64,000 nucleotides of DNA from Homalodisca vitripennis (Eukaryota; Arthropoda; Insecta; Hemiptera; Cicadellidae): the NCBI RefSeq assembly GCF_021130785.1, contig NC_060208.1, positions 56,013,001 through 56,077,000 of the forward strand, in the 5' to 3' direction. The position numbers and the translations under genes are program-made. The notes below the pieces were generated by a model that saw only the letters and a list, made by a program, of their open reading frames with translations, had not been told where the DNA came from and made no database searches. This document shows, piece by piece, positions 32,691-46,761 of this stretch. How positions within the stretch are numbered: the first letter of the stretch is position 1; each line of letters begins with the position of its first letter.

Positions 32691-35600
32691 TCGTGCTAAT
32701 ATGTTTACTGGGAACATAATTTTTTTTTATTCTCATACATGTTGCTTCGTTTGTAATTGTGACCTATATGAAGATGTTTAAGTAAATTTTACTAATTTTC
32801 GTACCGAATACACATATTCATACGTGTTTTTATATATATGATGCTTTTATCAGCATAAAAAAGCATTAAACATAAGCTTCTTAAAAAAGTGTTAAAGGAG
32901 TCATATGAATGATGAAGACTTGTTGAAGTTAAAATAGTAAAAGAAAACATGTTTACTACTTAGGACAGCTAGTATCACTGAAACTGCTGTTTGAATTACA
33001 AATACCAAGACTGTAACAGTGCAGGTTGTTATTAAATCTACCCATGTTACCTGAAATGATCAGTTATAACTGTTTTAACAAATTACTTTAGGCCAATAGT
33101 GTGCTTTATTTCCCAGATTATGATTATTTCATAGATTATGAGGTGCTTACAAGCTATTTTTTCATGAAAAATTAATTTAATATAACATCTGAAACTTTGG
33201 ATTCCTTTCTTAGGAAACTATAATTAGACATAGGCCTATAATATTTCATTAGCCTAATTTAACTTTAACTGTTTCACTCTTAATATTTTTCTAACAACCA
33301 ATTTATATTATTTTTTAAGCTTAGAGTATGACTTTATAAGGTATACTATAGCCTAAACAGGTGGAATAACAAAGAAAACAATGTTATTGAGAAGGCAGCA
33401 GTCAATAACTTTTATGGTAACAGTGCTGCTCAATCAGTTCGGATATTGATGGGTGGATGGATTTATGATATGTGCACTTATCTTGAATGATGTTTTTATC
33501 CCTCACCATCAGTGCAGGGCAGCAGCACTTTGAAATCCACGTTGATGGCTAGAGACGTTAGTTTCAGCCCGTTAAACTACTAGTTTCTTTTTCAATGTGT
33601 TAATTAAAACAGTAACTCTTTGTTCGTTACTTTTCTTAATTTATGTCATAAGCATTTTGCATTCAAAATATCAACAAATATTGTTATGTGGGTAATGTAT
33701 GTGTGACATATCAATAACTTAACATTGTTTTCTTTATTATTCAATGTGTATGGGCTATGGTATTTCTTATTAAACTTTTACCTAATATATTTAGGACTCT
33801 CAGGCTGTTGTGATCAGATGCTCTAAAATTTTGATATGTACTAGGTATGATAGGTAGGTACAAAGGGATGTTTTTCATTCATTGCTGCTCCATAATGATG
33901 GGTGGAGGTTATTTTTTGAGGATTTTTTTATAGTTTTCCACACTAAATTGTTTTCTATTCACTTCCTAAACATTTACCATTTGAAAAACCAACAGATGTA
34001 TGAAGTGGGTTTAAAGAAGTACCAATACTTATATTATAATGGGACTAACCATTAACATAATCAAGGAGAAGGTATTGTTAAAATATAATACTGTGTATTT
34101 ATTTCAATACAGATGGCTGTCATAAAATATTAATTAAATTAATCTCCTTAGAATTCAAATTACAATATATTTTATAAGGTACAGTAACTTTACAAGACCT
34201 AAATAGTGGTATTGATGTAATCAGATAGTATTTATTTCAATACAGATGGCTCAGTCATAAAATATAAATTAAATTAATTAATTCAAGTGACAGTACATTT
34301 TATAACGTACAGTAACTTTACAACCACAATTAATATGAAAATTATTATAAACCTTGTAAATAAGACGCAATATAAATAATGAAAAATTGTGAATTATTAT
34401 TCTAATACTTACAAAGATATAATATTTTGTTTCAAATTTTATCACAATGTTCATATGTTAAGTCTCAGTCATGTAACACCTCCGTTTGGTGTTTTGAAAA
34501 TGAAGAAGAAATGTGAAAGTGTGAAAGCTTTTTCTATTAAATTTTAAACTAAAGGCACAATTTCTGAGAGAGGGAGCAAAGGGGAAACTATTCAATTTAA
34601 TAGTTTTTATTGTTTTAACATTATTAACAAATAAATAAAGATTTATGTAGCGTAGTATTTGTGTTGTGTACGAGCAATTAATTAGTTGTCTTAACATGGA
34701 TTTACTTTACATATTCTTGTTTACAAGAGTCCGATAGATGTTAAAAATCATAGTGATTTTGAAAATTTCCCGCCAGTGTTAAGCTTCTTAAATTTTGCCT
34801 GAGTTTTAATTTGACTTTCTTTGTATAACAATGGTTGTTTGAATTTTCGCTGAAAAAGTTGTCCTCCAGACAGCAAGGCTATGTCTGTGGTATCAAACAG
34901 TGTAATATACAGTTTTGTGATTTTTATCTCACTTGACTTGATACCTCACTTGAAGTGCATAGACTCGGAACTACTGCTGTCATTATTCCTACAATGTAAA
35001 TGCTGTGTTTGGAGTCTGAACAAGATCTGCTAAATGCAGCATTAATTTATTGTAAATTTACTTTAAACCGTTGAAATCACATTTTTCTTTACAATAAAAC
35101 AATAGTTTGAACTTCTTGATAAGCATATCCCCTGTTTATTTTAAGTGTGTAGTCTCACAAATACTATGCATTTTATTTGGTGTAGAACATCCTATAATCA
35201 AGACTCTCACGAAATTTAGAATAATTGAGTAGGTGTGCCAAAAATACATTTCGTTGATATGAATATTCTAAAAATGTGTTTCCCTGTATATTTAAGAATT
35301 AGCATGCAGTTTTTATCACTATGTTTAGAGCAACAAAAAGCCAGAGAGTTGTCTTAGTTGCCTATATTACGGGGACGTGGGATGTAATTCATTACGTATT
35401 TTATTATTTTCAATAATTATTCTTGTTTGTATATAATTTACTGCCTACAGCATAGGTCTCGAAATTAATATTTTGTATTTTGTCTGTAAAATAACTACTG
35501 GGAACCTAATAAGTTCTTCCTTACTCTTATTTGAGATGCGTTAACATTGCGCAACTTCAATAACAGATTTAATGCGTCTAATGGATGTGACAGTTTTGTG

Positions 35601-35719
35601 TCACCTGAGCGTGATTATTCGTGTCCCAGTTAGATTAAATTGAACAGGTTCTTAGAGTTTAAATATTGACTGGCTCAATGTCTACAAGTTATTGTCGCCT
35701 AGTTACTCCCCGCACAAAC
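32691..35719. other. Presumed intron or promoter region between the two first exons
   Basis: AT-rich with no coding sequence recognised. A fragment of the 12-13 kb dispersed repeat lies at about 33485-33570. A short diverged direct duplication (TTTATTTCAATACAGATGGC at about 34097 and 34228) spans roughly 34090-34330 and also shares TTTATAA-GTACAGTAACTT. Confidence 0.4.
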
Positions 35720-35812
35720 ATGGCAAGTGACAGACGACTGTTCAACGTCGCGATCGCGGGGTTTGCCTTAATGCTCGTATTCACGGCTTTTCAAACCATC
35801 GGAAATATCGAG
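35720..35812 (+). CDS. MFSD11: UNC93-like (MFSD11-type) transporter, alternative first coding exon B
   Basis: Thirty-one codons from the ATG at 35720: MASDRRLFNVAIAGFALMLV, then FTAFQTIGNIE, followed by gtaagtg. The motif is as in the exon at 31744, with DRRL-N closer to the usual family form. Its codons are GC-richer (CGTCGCGATCGCGGGG) than the surrounding DNA and than exon A, which suggests the conserved, constitutively used copy. About 200 bp upstream is also somewhat less AT-rich. The next exon should continue in phase 0; it was not found by eye between 35813 and 64000, so either the intron exceeds 28 kb or small exons were missed. Confidence 0.78.
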
Positions 35813-38800
35813 GTAAGTGTAGAGAACAATCTAAACTAATCGTGATTATTAACTTGGCACCGGGTGTTATATTTGCAAAATATATTCCTGTCAAGTCTTT
35901 CAATGGCATCTTGTTTTTACTTTACATTTTATCAAATTTACGTATTGTTATGAAATCCGGTTTTGGGGGAGCTTGAGAGTGGCGACCACCCCAAGACGTT
36001 AGAGCTAAATAGTAAAATCACACGATACTACTATACTTTAACAGTAAAGGTACATCGTAGGAATAAAATTTTTTTAGATTTATTTGTTCTCTTACAATTC
36101 CTTACATTTATCATTAATTATTATAATTGTTACGTTAATGTTTTAATTCAATAATATAAAGTGTATTATGATCAGTATTTATACGATTCGACATTAAATT
36201 ACTTTGTTTAATATAGTTGTAATGTACTTAGCATGCCTTCAGACTTGGGAGTTTTATACATATTTTAATCACAATTTTAGAGTTATTTTCAGAGGAAGCT
36301 GACACTCATATAAGATAAGGAAAAGTAAATGCTCTAGTTTATGTTATCCATTGCAGTACATGCGCGTTACTGAATTGATATCGAGGAAATTGATAATGGT
36401 AGAAAAAGGTTTGTTTAATTAACACCACTGCCTCATAGTGACTAAATACAGTTAACACACGATACAGAAGTGTCCCATATATGTACCAGGAGGAAAATGT
36501 GGGTCCCTTTAACACTTTCTGGAAGTTAACGTTCAATTTTTTCAAAATCCACTAATGTAAAACACCGTACGTAAAGAACGAAGAGAAGAAAAATCTATCT
36601 TCTACCCCATGAGATGATACGCTCAACTCAGATCCTAGACACGATATCAGCCATCTTTATTTACAATAAATGATTATTTCAAATTTTTAAAATTTACTCA
36701 TTTGATAGATTTTTTAATACGTACTTTCATATTCATATTACATAAAAATCTACAATTTTATCCTGTGTTCTTGATGAATTTAGCTCAAGGATTTTGTAAC
36801 ACGTATGGACGAATTTTAATCAACTTGGTGTTAGTATTAATTGATTGATTCAGTAAATTTTATTTGTCAATGACCCAAAAGCTAGTGGCCCACATACAGA
36901 AAAAGAAACTAACAATACGTTTTTTTTTGTATTTATAAATTTGAAAGGTGTCCATCGAAATAATAGTTCATTTACTCTGCTCCTAGCTACTTGGATCTCT
37001 CGTGTAGCTTGGACTGCGGATCTATTCATTTGCCGTTCTTTAGCATTTAAAAAGAGTTATATTCTGAAATATTCACATAATTACAATTCTAACAGTTGTT
37101 AAATATTAACTAATAATGTAAAAACTGAAAAACTGCTATGTACTAATCTGACATTTAAAAAATGATACGTCTTTTAAAAACTTCAACTAAAAATAAGAGT
37201 TGATCAGCTTAAAACTTAAAGTTGTTTTTATTTTGGTTGTTTTAATCCATTGAGTATACAGTTTAGGTCCAGCTTCAACATTTATTTTTTTCATTTGTTA
37301 AATTCAATAACATATTTTTGAGAAAATTAATTACAAATAGCTTGTTGACAAAAAGGTTGAGCTTTAATAAATTTCATAACTGAAGTGTGTTGTTAAGTAT
37401 TTATTAAAAGTGTTGAAGGACACAGCAGTAGAAAAGTGAATAAACTTACTGTACCGTAATTTGAAGACATATTTGTGTGCATACTACAATAATGTTTTCC
37501 ATCCACAAACGATATTTAGGAAATTTTTGAAACGGTAACATGTATTTCGAGGTTATAGCCTATTTTTCGTTTTAGTATTTATCAATCGATTGTCTCAGCT
37601 TACTATCAACTTAATCGACCGTTTCTCGGTTAAAGGAATGTAATAAAAGACAAAGCAGACAGATGTTGGAAGCTATAGCCGATTAACACATTCGCTAACA
37701 AGGTTACAGTAGCATTATGTGTTGTGTACATTAGACATTGCGCCACTCGATAATCAAAATGCTACACACAAACGGAAAGATGGCCTGCATTTTATTCTTT
37801 TACTATTTATAACGATTCTTATACTTGTTCGTTGATTCTTAATTCAGGTAGCCTATAAAAGTTCTCAGTTACTTAATTACACAAGCATTATATTTTATTT
37901 GTACCAACCGGAGTAGCAAAAGTCGTCATAAATAAGTATTGAATAAAATATACTTATATTGTTATTATTGTTAGCTAAGTAACAGTGATTATTGTTATTT
38001 TTAAGTGTAATTATCTAATGAAGTTAAGTCAATAAAGATTATGAACTGAACATTTTGTATATTGTAATAAATTAATTATAAACTTAGTGGCACAATGGGT
38101 TTCAAAAGTAGTTAAATCCAGTTCAATTAGCTAAAACTGTACCTCCTATATCTATTCACTCGAGCGATGAGGAATTGCAGCTAGAGTGTTGCAGAAAGTG
38201 AACCGTTATCAAAAGATATGACAAGGCCATCTGGTCTAGAGTAAGTTCAGGGTCATTTTGCTTTCAGAAACGTGTTTAAACAATGGACAAAGAGAGCAGC
38301 TGTCAAGGATAAGGCGCGTTTTAAAACATACTTTCTTGTAATTTGTTTTGAAAATAAAAACTGCGTTAATTTATATAAGTTAATTTTAATTAAAAAATGT
38401 ATAGTGTCAAAATAATTGCAGAACAAGTTTCACTCCTTCGTACATATTTAAGAAATTAAATAATTCTATTAATATCATTTACTTACTTTATACTCCAAAG
38501 TACTCCAAAACTAACAGCACAGAGTAATAACTGTGCTAACAGGCCTAAAGTGCCTGTTGGCTGAGGTTTGCGAAGCATTTCCCGCCAGTGGCTGATGCAC
38601 GAAATCCAATTTCTTTGTCTGTGTGTACGCACGATAACTGTCGAACGAGTTGACCTAGAGAGTTGAAGTTTGGCGCGCATTGGGAGTCTTCATTTTTATC
38701 TGTCAAAATGCTACTTTTATTACATTTGGTCTTACGGGTAACTATATTGGTAACGAGAAAAACATGTAGTAGTAAACAAAGTATATTGTAAGGGATAATC

Positions 38801-39420
38801 ATACGGAATGTTACAGTCCTTATCCACACACGTGATGAAGTTACTTTGTTGAATTGGTTTTATATAAAGAATGGATATTTTAGCACTGCAATCTCATTTT
38901 CATATCAAGCTTACTATTTTTTTGACTGCGATTACTAATGAGAAATGATATGGATCATGGGATGTTTGGTAGTCGGGAAGTTGTAGTTCACTCACTATTT
39001 TGTCTGTTAAATACAAATATTTTATCGATATTTTTTTCAAAAATCTGAATAATGAATTTTGGAACTATAAAAAAAAAAAAAACTGCTGAAGATGAAAATG
39101 TAAAATTCTTATAGTATGTATATAGGTTATAGCTTCAAGGATTAGGTTTTTAGTTCATTTATGACATGGTCATTTTTTAAGTAGAATATAATTAAAATTG
39201 ACACATTTTAAAATGCTGTATTCTTAGTAGAATTACATTTTTCATAAATGAAAAATATGTTACTCGTTACGTGGTTACTAAGTTGTGGCTTTTCTAAGGA
39301 TCACTTTGGTTTTCAAATTATCTACACAGGACACCACACTTATTGTACACATGTTTCATCTTATACTAATTATTTGTATTAGTATTATTAAATGAATATT
39401 TAAACATACTGCCGTAAAAC
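35813..39420. other. AT-rich non-coding sequence, probably transporter intron
   Basis: Nothing coding is recognised. A stretch near 36830-37060 has a TGATTGATTCAGTAAATTTT motif that could be an antisense retroelement 3' end, not supportable further. Confidence 0.35.
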
Positions 39421-39668
39421 GCTTTTTGAATTGGCTGAGCGCTAGTGAAGCCCATCACTCGTGGGGCTTGAAATAATCATTTATGTCCGTCGTTGTGTAC
39501 GAGTTCGATGATGGTGCATGTCACTCCATGGCTTAGCGTTGGCAGATATTTTTACATTGGTCTTATGGCTAAACACGATGGCACTGGGGAAAAAAGCAGA
39601 ATAAATAAATTTGTAAACAAGCCGAGAACAATCATATGAGATTTTGACCTGTTATTCATTATCACGTG

Positions 39669-40977
39669 CAGCTTATTCATGCAGTGTAAAGAGAATATAC
39701 TACAGTGGAAATTCAATGTTACAAGTTTGTGACAAGATTTGATTTCAGCTTATTCATGCAGTGTAAATAGAATATACTACAGTGGAAATTCAATGTTACA
39801 AGTTTGTGACAAGATTTGATTTCAGCTTATTCATGCAGTGTAAATAGAATATACTACAGTGGAAATTCAATGTTACAAGTTTGTGACAAGATTTGATTTC
39901 AGCTTATTCATGCAGTGTAAATAGAATATACTACAGTGGAAATTCAATGTTACAAGTTTGTGACAAGATTTGATTTCAGCTTATTCATGCAGTGTAAATA
40001 GAATATACTACAGTGGAAATTCAATGTTACAAGTTTGTGACAAGATTTGATTTCAGCTTATTCATGCAGTGTAAATAGAATATACTACAGTGGAAATTCA
40101 ATGTTACAAGTTTGTAACAAGATTTGATTTCAGCTTATTCATGCAGTGTAAATAGAATATACTACAGTGGAAATTCAATGTTACAAGTTTGTAACAAGAT
40201 TTGATTTCAGCTTATTCATGCAGTGTAAATAGAATATACTACAGTGGAAATTCAATGTTACAAGCTTGTAACAAGATTTGATTTCAGCTTATTCATGCAG
40301 TGTAAATAGAATATACTACAGTGGAAATTCAATGTTACAAGTTTGTAACAAGATTTGATTTCAGCTTATTCATGCAGTGTAAATAGAATATACTACAGTG
40401 GAAATTCGATGTTACAAGTTTGTAACAAGATTTGATTTCAGCTTATTCATGCAGTGTAAATAGAATATACTACAGTGGAAATTCGATGTTACAAGTTTGT
40501 AACAAGATTTGATTTCAGCTTATTCATGCAGTGTAAATAGAATATACTACAGTGGAAATTCAATGTTACAAGCTTGTAACAAGATTTGATTTCAGCTTAT
40601 TCATGCAGTGTAAATAGAATATACTACAGTGGAAATTCAATGTTACAAGCTTGTAACAAGATTTGATTTCAGCTTATTCATGCAGTGTAAATAGAATATA
40701 CTACAGTGGAAATTCAATGTTACAAGCTTGTAACAAGATTTGATTTCAGCTTATTCATGCAGTGTAAATAGAATATACTACAGTGGAAATTCAATGTTAC
40801 AAGCTTGTAACAAGATTTGATTTCAGCTTATTCATGCAGTGTAAATAGAATATACTACAGTGGAAATTCAATGTTACAAGTTTGTAACAAGATTTGATTT
40901 CAGCTTATTCATGCAGTGTAAATAGAATATACTACAGTGGAAATTCAATGTTACAAGTTTGTAACAAGATTTGATTT
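39669..40977. repeat. 77-bp tandem repeat, exactly 17 copies
   Basis: The unit starts CAGCTTATTCATGCAGTGTA and includes ATAGAATATACTACAGTGG and AACAAGATTTGATTT. Start positions advance by exactly 77 bases from 39669 to 40901, and the array ends at 40977. Copies are nearly identical. Variants are grouped: units 1-5 have TTTGTGAC, later units TGTAAC; units 8 and 12-15 have AGCTTG; units 10-11 have TTCGATG; unit 1 alone has AAAGAG. Such blocks show unequal crossover or replication slippage between neighbours. The array is flanked by related dispersed repeats at about 39428-39500 and 41090-41345. There is no coding capacity. Confidence 0.97.
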
Positions 40978-41089
40978 CAGCGCACTCTTGCATTGTAATA
41001 CTCTCCTTGCCTCACCAGATTATTTTTAATACTTCCATAAGACCTAACTCAATGAATAAACATGTGAATGTATCACGTGGCATGATATC

Positions 41090-41345
41090 TCGGGAAAGAT
41101 CATCTGTAGACTTTAAATTTTACATGCAACTTAATTTCAACTTAGACAAGAATTAGTTCTATAATGATGCTTATAAAACTATGGAATTTGGCTGAACTTC
41201 ATTGAAGCCATCACTCAATAGGCTGACAATTTCTATTTTGTTTCCCGAGGGATATAAAAATTTCTTTTCATATGATGTCTACCTGTCCGCAAGAGCTACT
41301 TACTTGAAATTTTGCATGCAACCTCATTGAAGCCTGCTACGTGAC
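41090..41345 (+). repeat. Dispersed repeat family copy right of the 77-bp array
   Basis: ATGGAATTTGGCTGAACTTC, ATTGAAGCCATCACTC, a GAGGGATATAA-like block, GTCTACCTGTCCGC and ACTTGAAATTTTGCATGCAA are the inverted counterparts of the 49.0-kb copy (AACGCTCAGCCAAATCCCAT and CACAATTTCAAG). The segment at 39428-39500 (GGCTGAGCGCTAGTGAAGCC) is a second piece on the same strand on the other side of the array. Confidence 0.5.
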
Positions 41346-44300
41346 ACTAGGTTTTATGCACAACTTCCTTGTAATAAAATGCGACTACAACACAATGCAA
41401 TTGCGTCACATACGAGAGTAATTTGCAGAAAGCTTTTATCATCGGCATTTTATTGTTATCGGTTTCTTTCCGATTATACAGATTTTCCAGGCACAAATAA
41501 ATTCTATCGTTGAAATATTAGACATACACAAGTTCTTTTCAAAGATAGAAAATCTCTAAATACTCGTATAAACAAGTAAGTTTGAAATATACTGTGGATA
41601 CGATGGATCGTCACAAAGGCTTATTTGATAGGATTCTGAAAACGAAAACCCGTCATAGTGGGCGTCTTAACTATCCGTCACGTATTTGTAGTGTGATAAG
41701 AACATTTCCATTGTTTATGTTATTCATTACTAATATGTTTAAAACAGTGAGACGAGATATTAGAGGTACATATGAAGGGTTTTACATAGTGAGACGTCCA
41801 AGTATTTGTATCTCCATACAACGTGTGGCACGACAGAACACATAAAACAGTTTATTACCTTGCCAAGTGCGATACTTTTCCATTTGAGGTATTGTCTCGT
41901 CAGCGACATACTTTTTCCTGTCCTTAGGATACATTAGCGATTAGCATGTTTTAGCATTACCGATTATCAACATCAGAAGAAGGCAAATGTTAGTGCAGTA
42001 ATTTGAATCGGTACAGTGGTTGGTTGGGATAAATATTGTAATATAAACACATTTTTAACATCTAAAACCTTTAAAATACCTTGTCTTAAAAATGTCTGGA
42101 GTAAAGGGTATGGAATTTTTATTTATGAAAAAATAATGGCATTAAATTATGTTAAATTAAAAGTACAATTTATGTAAGTCATAAATCGTCTAAAAACTCC
42201 ATAAAACTCATATATTCGGTTAGAATTCACAATTTATCTTCAGCCGTTTTCGTTTAGGCTAGATATTTTTATTGGCATTTTTACAAAATCTCGTAGATCC
42301 CCTACTTTAATATTCCTCTGGTGGAGTGAACAAAAAGAGTATATTTTAGATTTTTCTGTCTTCATAGAAGTTATCTTAAAGTACTTAATTGGAAATAAAA
42401 GTCATAACCAAATATCAATATTACAGCCTTAATAACTGAATCGACTGTTTCTTTTAGCCAATGTAATTAATTAATGAAAAGTCAAGTAACCTGAATCTGT
42501 AAAACCCGAACCACAGAAATTTACGTATTCGCTATACTAGTAGGCGGATGGAATTTATTTTCCAATGTTAAATCTCCGTTTTCACGTCTTACGAATGATC
42601 TGAACTGCTTACTATTGGAAGGTTTGATGGGTGAACTTAAATTATAAATATCGTGGGATTAATTTTTGAACATTGTGGAATTCCGAGTTCCTGTATCAGA
42701 TATCTCTTCAGAGACCTCAACGCTTTTGAGGTCTTCTGGTGTTTACAGATTTTAGTCATTTGTGTTCTATCCTATTAATACAATACCGTAGTTGTGAAGG
42801 GCATTTAAAGAAACTTGTTCTTGTTTTGTTTTCTCCACGAGCCGCCAGTCTGTATTAGTACACACATCCTCTGTACCTCTCTACAATCAGTATGACAACA
42901 GATCAAGTGTTATGACTCTTGATATTATCACGATGCGATGTTGAGAACGGGTAATGTTCAATTATAATCTAACCAGGTCACTTGGTCAGTAGAGTACTGT
43001 TCTCAAACCTTGACTTATCGGTAATACGAGTTTTTCACGAGTATTTATTTTTCCTCTCTTGATTAAAGCAACCTCCTTGATCCGCACAGTTTTTTCTAAG
43101 CTACTATCAATTTTATCAACGTCTGTGTTCTGACACATTGATTGTTTTGGTAATTTATGTTTATTTGTGATAATTAACGCACTATTCAATATCCCATTCA
43201 GAACTGCGATTTTAAATTATTATAAGACAGTAGAAACTACATTAAGAACTTACGTTAATCAGTATTGTGTATGAACAGTTTAAACTTACGTTTTGGATTG
43301 AAGCTACTCCATATGAAGTATTGTTGTCCTCCTACTTCAAATACAGTATCGTTTCAGCGTTGATTGCTGCTGGCCACTTTTATTTTTGGAACGTAGAAAC
43401 AGTATAAAATTTGAAACTATTTTTCTCCTTTGTTGTTGACTGTGCAATTCTGAAAGACGCCTCATTTTAAAAGCACGACTTATGCATATGCCGCTACTTT
43501 TTAGTTTCCCAATAGTATTATACATCGTATGACGTAAAATATGATTTTTCCATCGAAGCGCTCAGGTATACTCAGTAATATTTGCTGTAAAAATACTCCA
43601 AAATAGTTTGATGCTTGTAACTGTAAATAAGAAAAAGAACCACAAATAATGAAGCCGTATGGTTACGTTTAACATAAAGGTGTAAATGATTTTGTTTGGC
43701 ATTCCTTTATTTATTTATTTAGAACATATTCACAGCCCTTTGATACACCTTTTATGAAGACCGACAAAATAAAGAAATAATATTTTTTATAATTCCATGA
43801 GGAACTGCTATTGTAGTAACACCTCGTGTAGTAGCACAATCGAGTAGAAACTCGTAATTTATAGAAGTATTAATAGCTTGGTGGTCAACGCCTGGGTAGT
43901 TTTATGGGAGTCAAACACGGTGACTATTTTAGTGTGATGACCAACCTTTTATACACAGTAACAAGTTTGTTTTCCACAGTTATGTCCAGGCTCTTTTTAG
44001 GAACGTGCTAGTCTGTGTGTTCATACACAGGCCGGCAAGATTTGGGGGCGGCCAAAATTTGTAGTTTATTTTTTCATGTTCATAATAAAATATTTACAAA
44101 GCATTAAAATAATTATAATAAGTTAGGTTCCATTACTCTTGAGTCATGCCATTACAAGTTTGTCTGATTGAGTGCGCGGCACCGTAATGTACGTAGGTTT
44201 GTGTATATGAACATATATTGTTCTAGAGGGAATTGGCCACCACCAACCGCTCTATTACGCTTTAATTAAACACCGACAATGCGATCCATTCAAATAATTC

Positions 44301-46753
44301 ATACATTTTTCCTTGCACGGTACGGATCTGCCTAACCATCTCTTTCCTAGAAATAAATTTTCTTTTTCCTTTAAGTTACATGGTGAACATACAAAATTTG
44401 CGCCCGTCAGCCAAGGTTTGTAATTGAGGTTAATGAGCTCATCTCTGGTTTTTATAGCCCACGAAATAACTGGATGTTATTTGTATCGGCCAGGAAAGCA
44501 CTATCTTTATCAAGTTGAGGTCAAGGTTATCGTCATACTGCGAGTAATAACGAGAGGTGCGCGCCTGGCCCTCGCACAATATCCGCCAGGAGCCCTGCTC
44601 CCCCTCTACAACACCAACAACCGACCTTGCAACACAGCTGATTCCAAGTTAAAATTTATTGCTGTTATACTATGTTTGCGTCCCATAAATTTTCAAGTTT
44701 AGCCCCAAGACAATTTTTTGTTGACTGTTTAAATAACTGCTTAGGAAGTCTATTGTCATCGAAACTATTCAATGTGACCAAGTGATTAATGCTATACCAC
44801 TATTGAAAACTTAAATTTTTAATATAGTCGGTTTCAGTGAATAAAATGTTGTACATTTATCACGGCGTTGCGACGATCGTGCTTGACCCGCTCGCGCTCA
44901 CAGGATTGCTAGAAGCCTTAATAACGGCTGTTTTTACATATTTGACCATTTACAATGAGAGCTTTGGACCAGCAATCTCAGATTTAAAATTAATTGCTTG
45001 CTAAGAAGCAGTTTTGCATAGAATCATACACAACAGACGGTCTAAGTTTTGATGAAAGGATTTTACACAAATTCAAGCTAAAAGAAAACTTTACTTAAGT
45101 AAGCTAAAGGTAATTAATTTTTAAAATTCAAAGATAAGAGTTTTCAAATCGAACAACATTTTTCTCTGTAATTATTGTTTTTGTTGTCTATAATCTTATG
45201 ATTATAAATAAAAGTTATTTCACAATTATTGATTTGTCAAAGTTTAATAATTCAAACTAGAACTAGCAGTGGATTATTGAAGAAATACCATCATAATTTA
45301 TAGTGAACAATGAAGGCAAATCATTGTTTGGTCCCATATGTGTAGGTGTAAATTAATGTGTGTGTTACTATACGGGGTTGGCTAGTAGATTGGGGGGGGG
45401 GGGGGCGTTGGTAGAAATGTTGAACGGTGAACGACTGGTGGCACAGGGGCGCACTTAAATTGTTTTGCCTAATACGTACAATGTTTTAGTGATATTGATA
45501 CTATAATCATATCTCATAAGATCCATATCTCAATAAGAAAATGATGTGATGTTATCAAGAATATGTATCTAAACACCGTTGTAGTATAAAGTATTTTAAA
45601 CTGCAAATCGCTCGGAGTATAGCTCCTATAACAGAGTGCTTGCCAATTTAAATCGCAATAAATCGCTCGTGTTTGCTCCCGCCATATATCGCCTCAGAAT
45701 GGGAATAACAGCTGTAGTGAAGGAAATACGACTAGATTCAGGCAACTCTTGGATTGAGATGATAAGATTTTAAGCTAGTTTTAATTATCATGCGAACTTT
45801 CACTTGAGTTGTTTGTAAACAAAACTTAACTTTTAAATTGCTATCACTGCTGTTTACAACTTGTTGAATCTATTCTTAATCTTTGTCTGGTGAAGACGTA
45901 GAGTAGTTAAACACTTCATCAGGTTTAGAATTAACCAGGATGTGCGCGTTACTGATTTGTTATAGATTTAGTCTCAAAGGTATTTTGGTTTGTTTTAGAA
46001 CATCTCATAATATAAGTTTTGATACGTATATTTATTAGGATTTCTGAGAATACTACATGAAATTATATATAATATTGTTTTGTTTTTCCTTTTATGTTAA
46101 CATATTAAAATGAAAACAACTCACTAATCTTTCTAGTGCAATTCCAAGATATTAATGTGTTGCTAAAGCTTGCATCCATCAAGACGTTATCTACAAACGT
46201 TTCCCAACAAACCGCCATTATTTTAAATTTTAATTTAAACCTCACAGAGGAAGTTGGATAGATTACCCACGTGTGTTATTAACGTGTACGTCAAAGATAA
46301 TTGTCCATGTATTCAGTAATGCTCCCCAAAAATTGGAAACAAAATGATAAATTTCCATATCTGTGAGACTTTGTATCTTAATTCCTGTCATTTGTTATAT
46401 GGCGATTAAATCTGTATACAACCATGGATAATTTAGTTTATGGCAGCCAAAATATGTTAACTCTTACTGTGTGTATTCTGTTGTGTATTGAGATATCAAA
46501 AACAATTTCAGAACACGTACAATTAAACGATATAATTGCGATTCGTTCTGATTAAGAATATAATGAAAATAAAGAATACCAAACCATGTATTCAGATGTA
46601 CATCTGATAAACTAAGAATAGAAAGGCTGTTTTTGTAACGTGTAACCAATTCCCGAGGGAATCAATGATGTTGGTAGTCAGTCAGTAGTGTGTGGTAGTG
46701 AGTATCGGTGGGGAAGAGTGGTGGTAGAGTTGAGACAGCTCACTTCCAAGTGT
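41346..46753. other. Long non-coding stretch, probably intron
   Basis: No gene is recognised. An 87-codon frame at 41582-41845 has no family resemblance. A poly-G run lies at 45392-45405. A CpG-richer patch (44560-44640) has no open homology. Small transporter exons could have been missed. Confidence 0.35.
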
Positions 46754-46761
46754 GGCTGGAC

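Noticed and set aside
36830..37060. Antisense retroelement 3' end
   Set aside because: Only a tail-like TTGATTGATTCAG phrase is seen; no reverse-transcriptase coding could be read.
39669..40977. CRISPR-like regular array
   Set aside because: Whole 77-bp units repeat with no unique spacers, there are no cas genes, and the context is an insect genome.
41582..41845. 87-codon frame (MKYTVDTMDRHKGLFDR...)
   Set aside because: No recognised family, no supporting splice or repeat context; probably chance.
44424..44702. Possible downstream transporter exon in a GC-richer frame
   Set aside because: Translation shows no membrane-helix pattern or UNC93-like motif, and splice sites do not fit.
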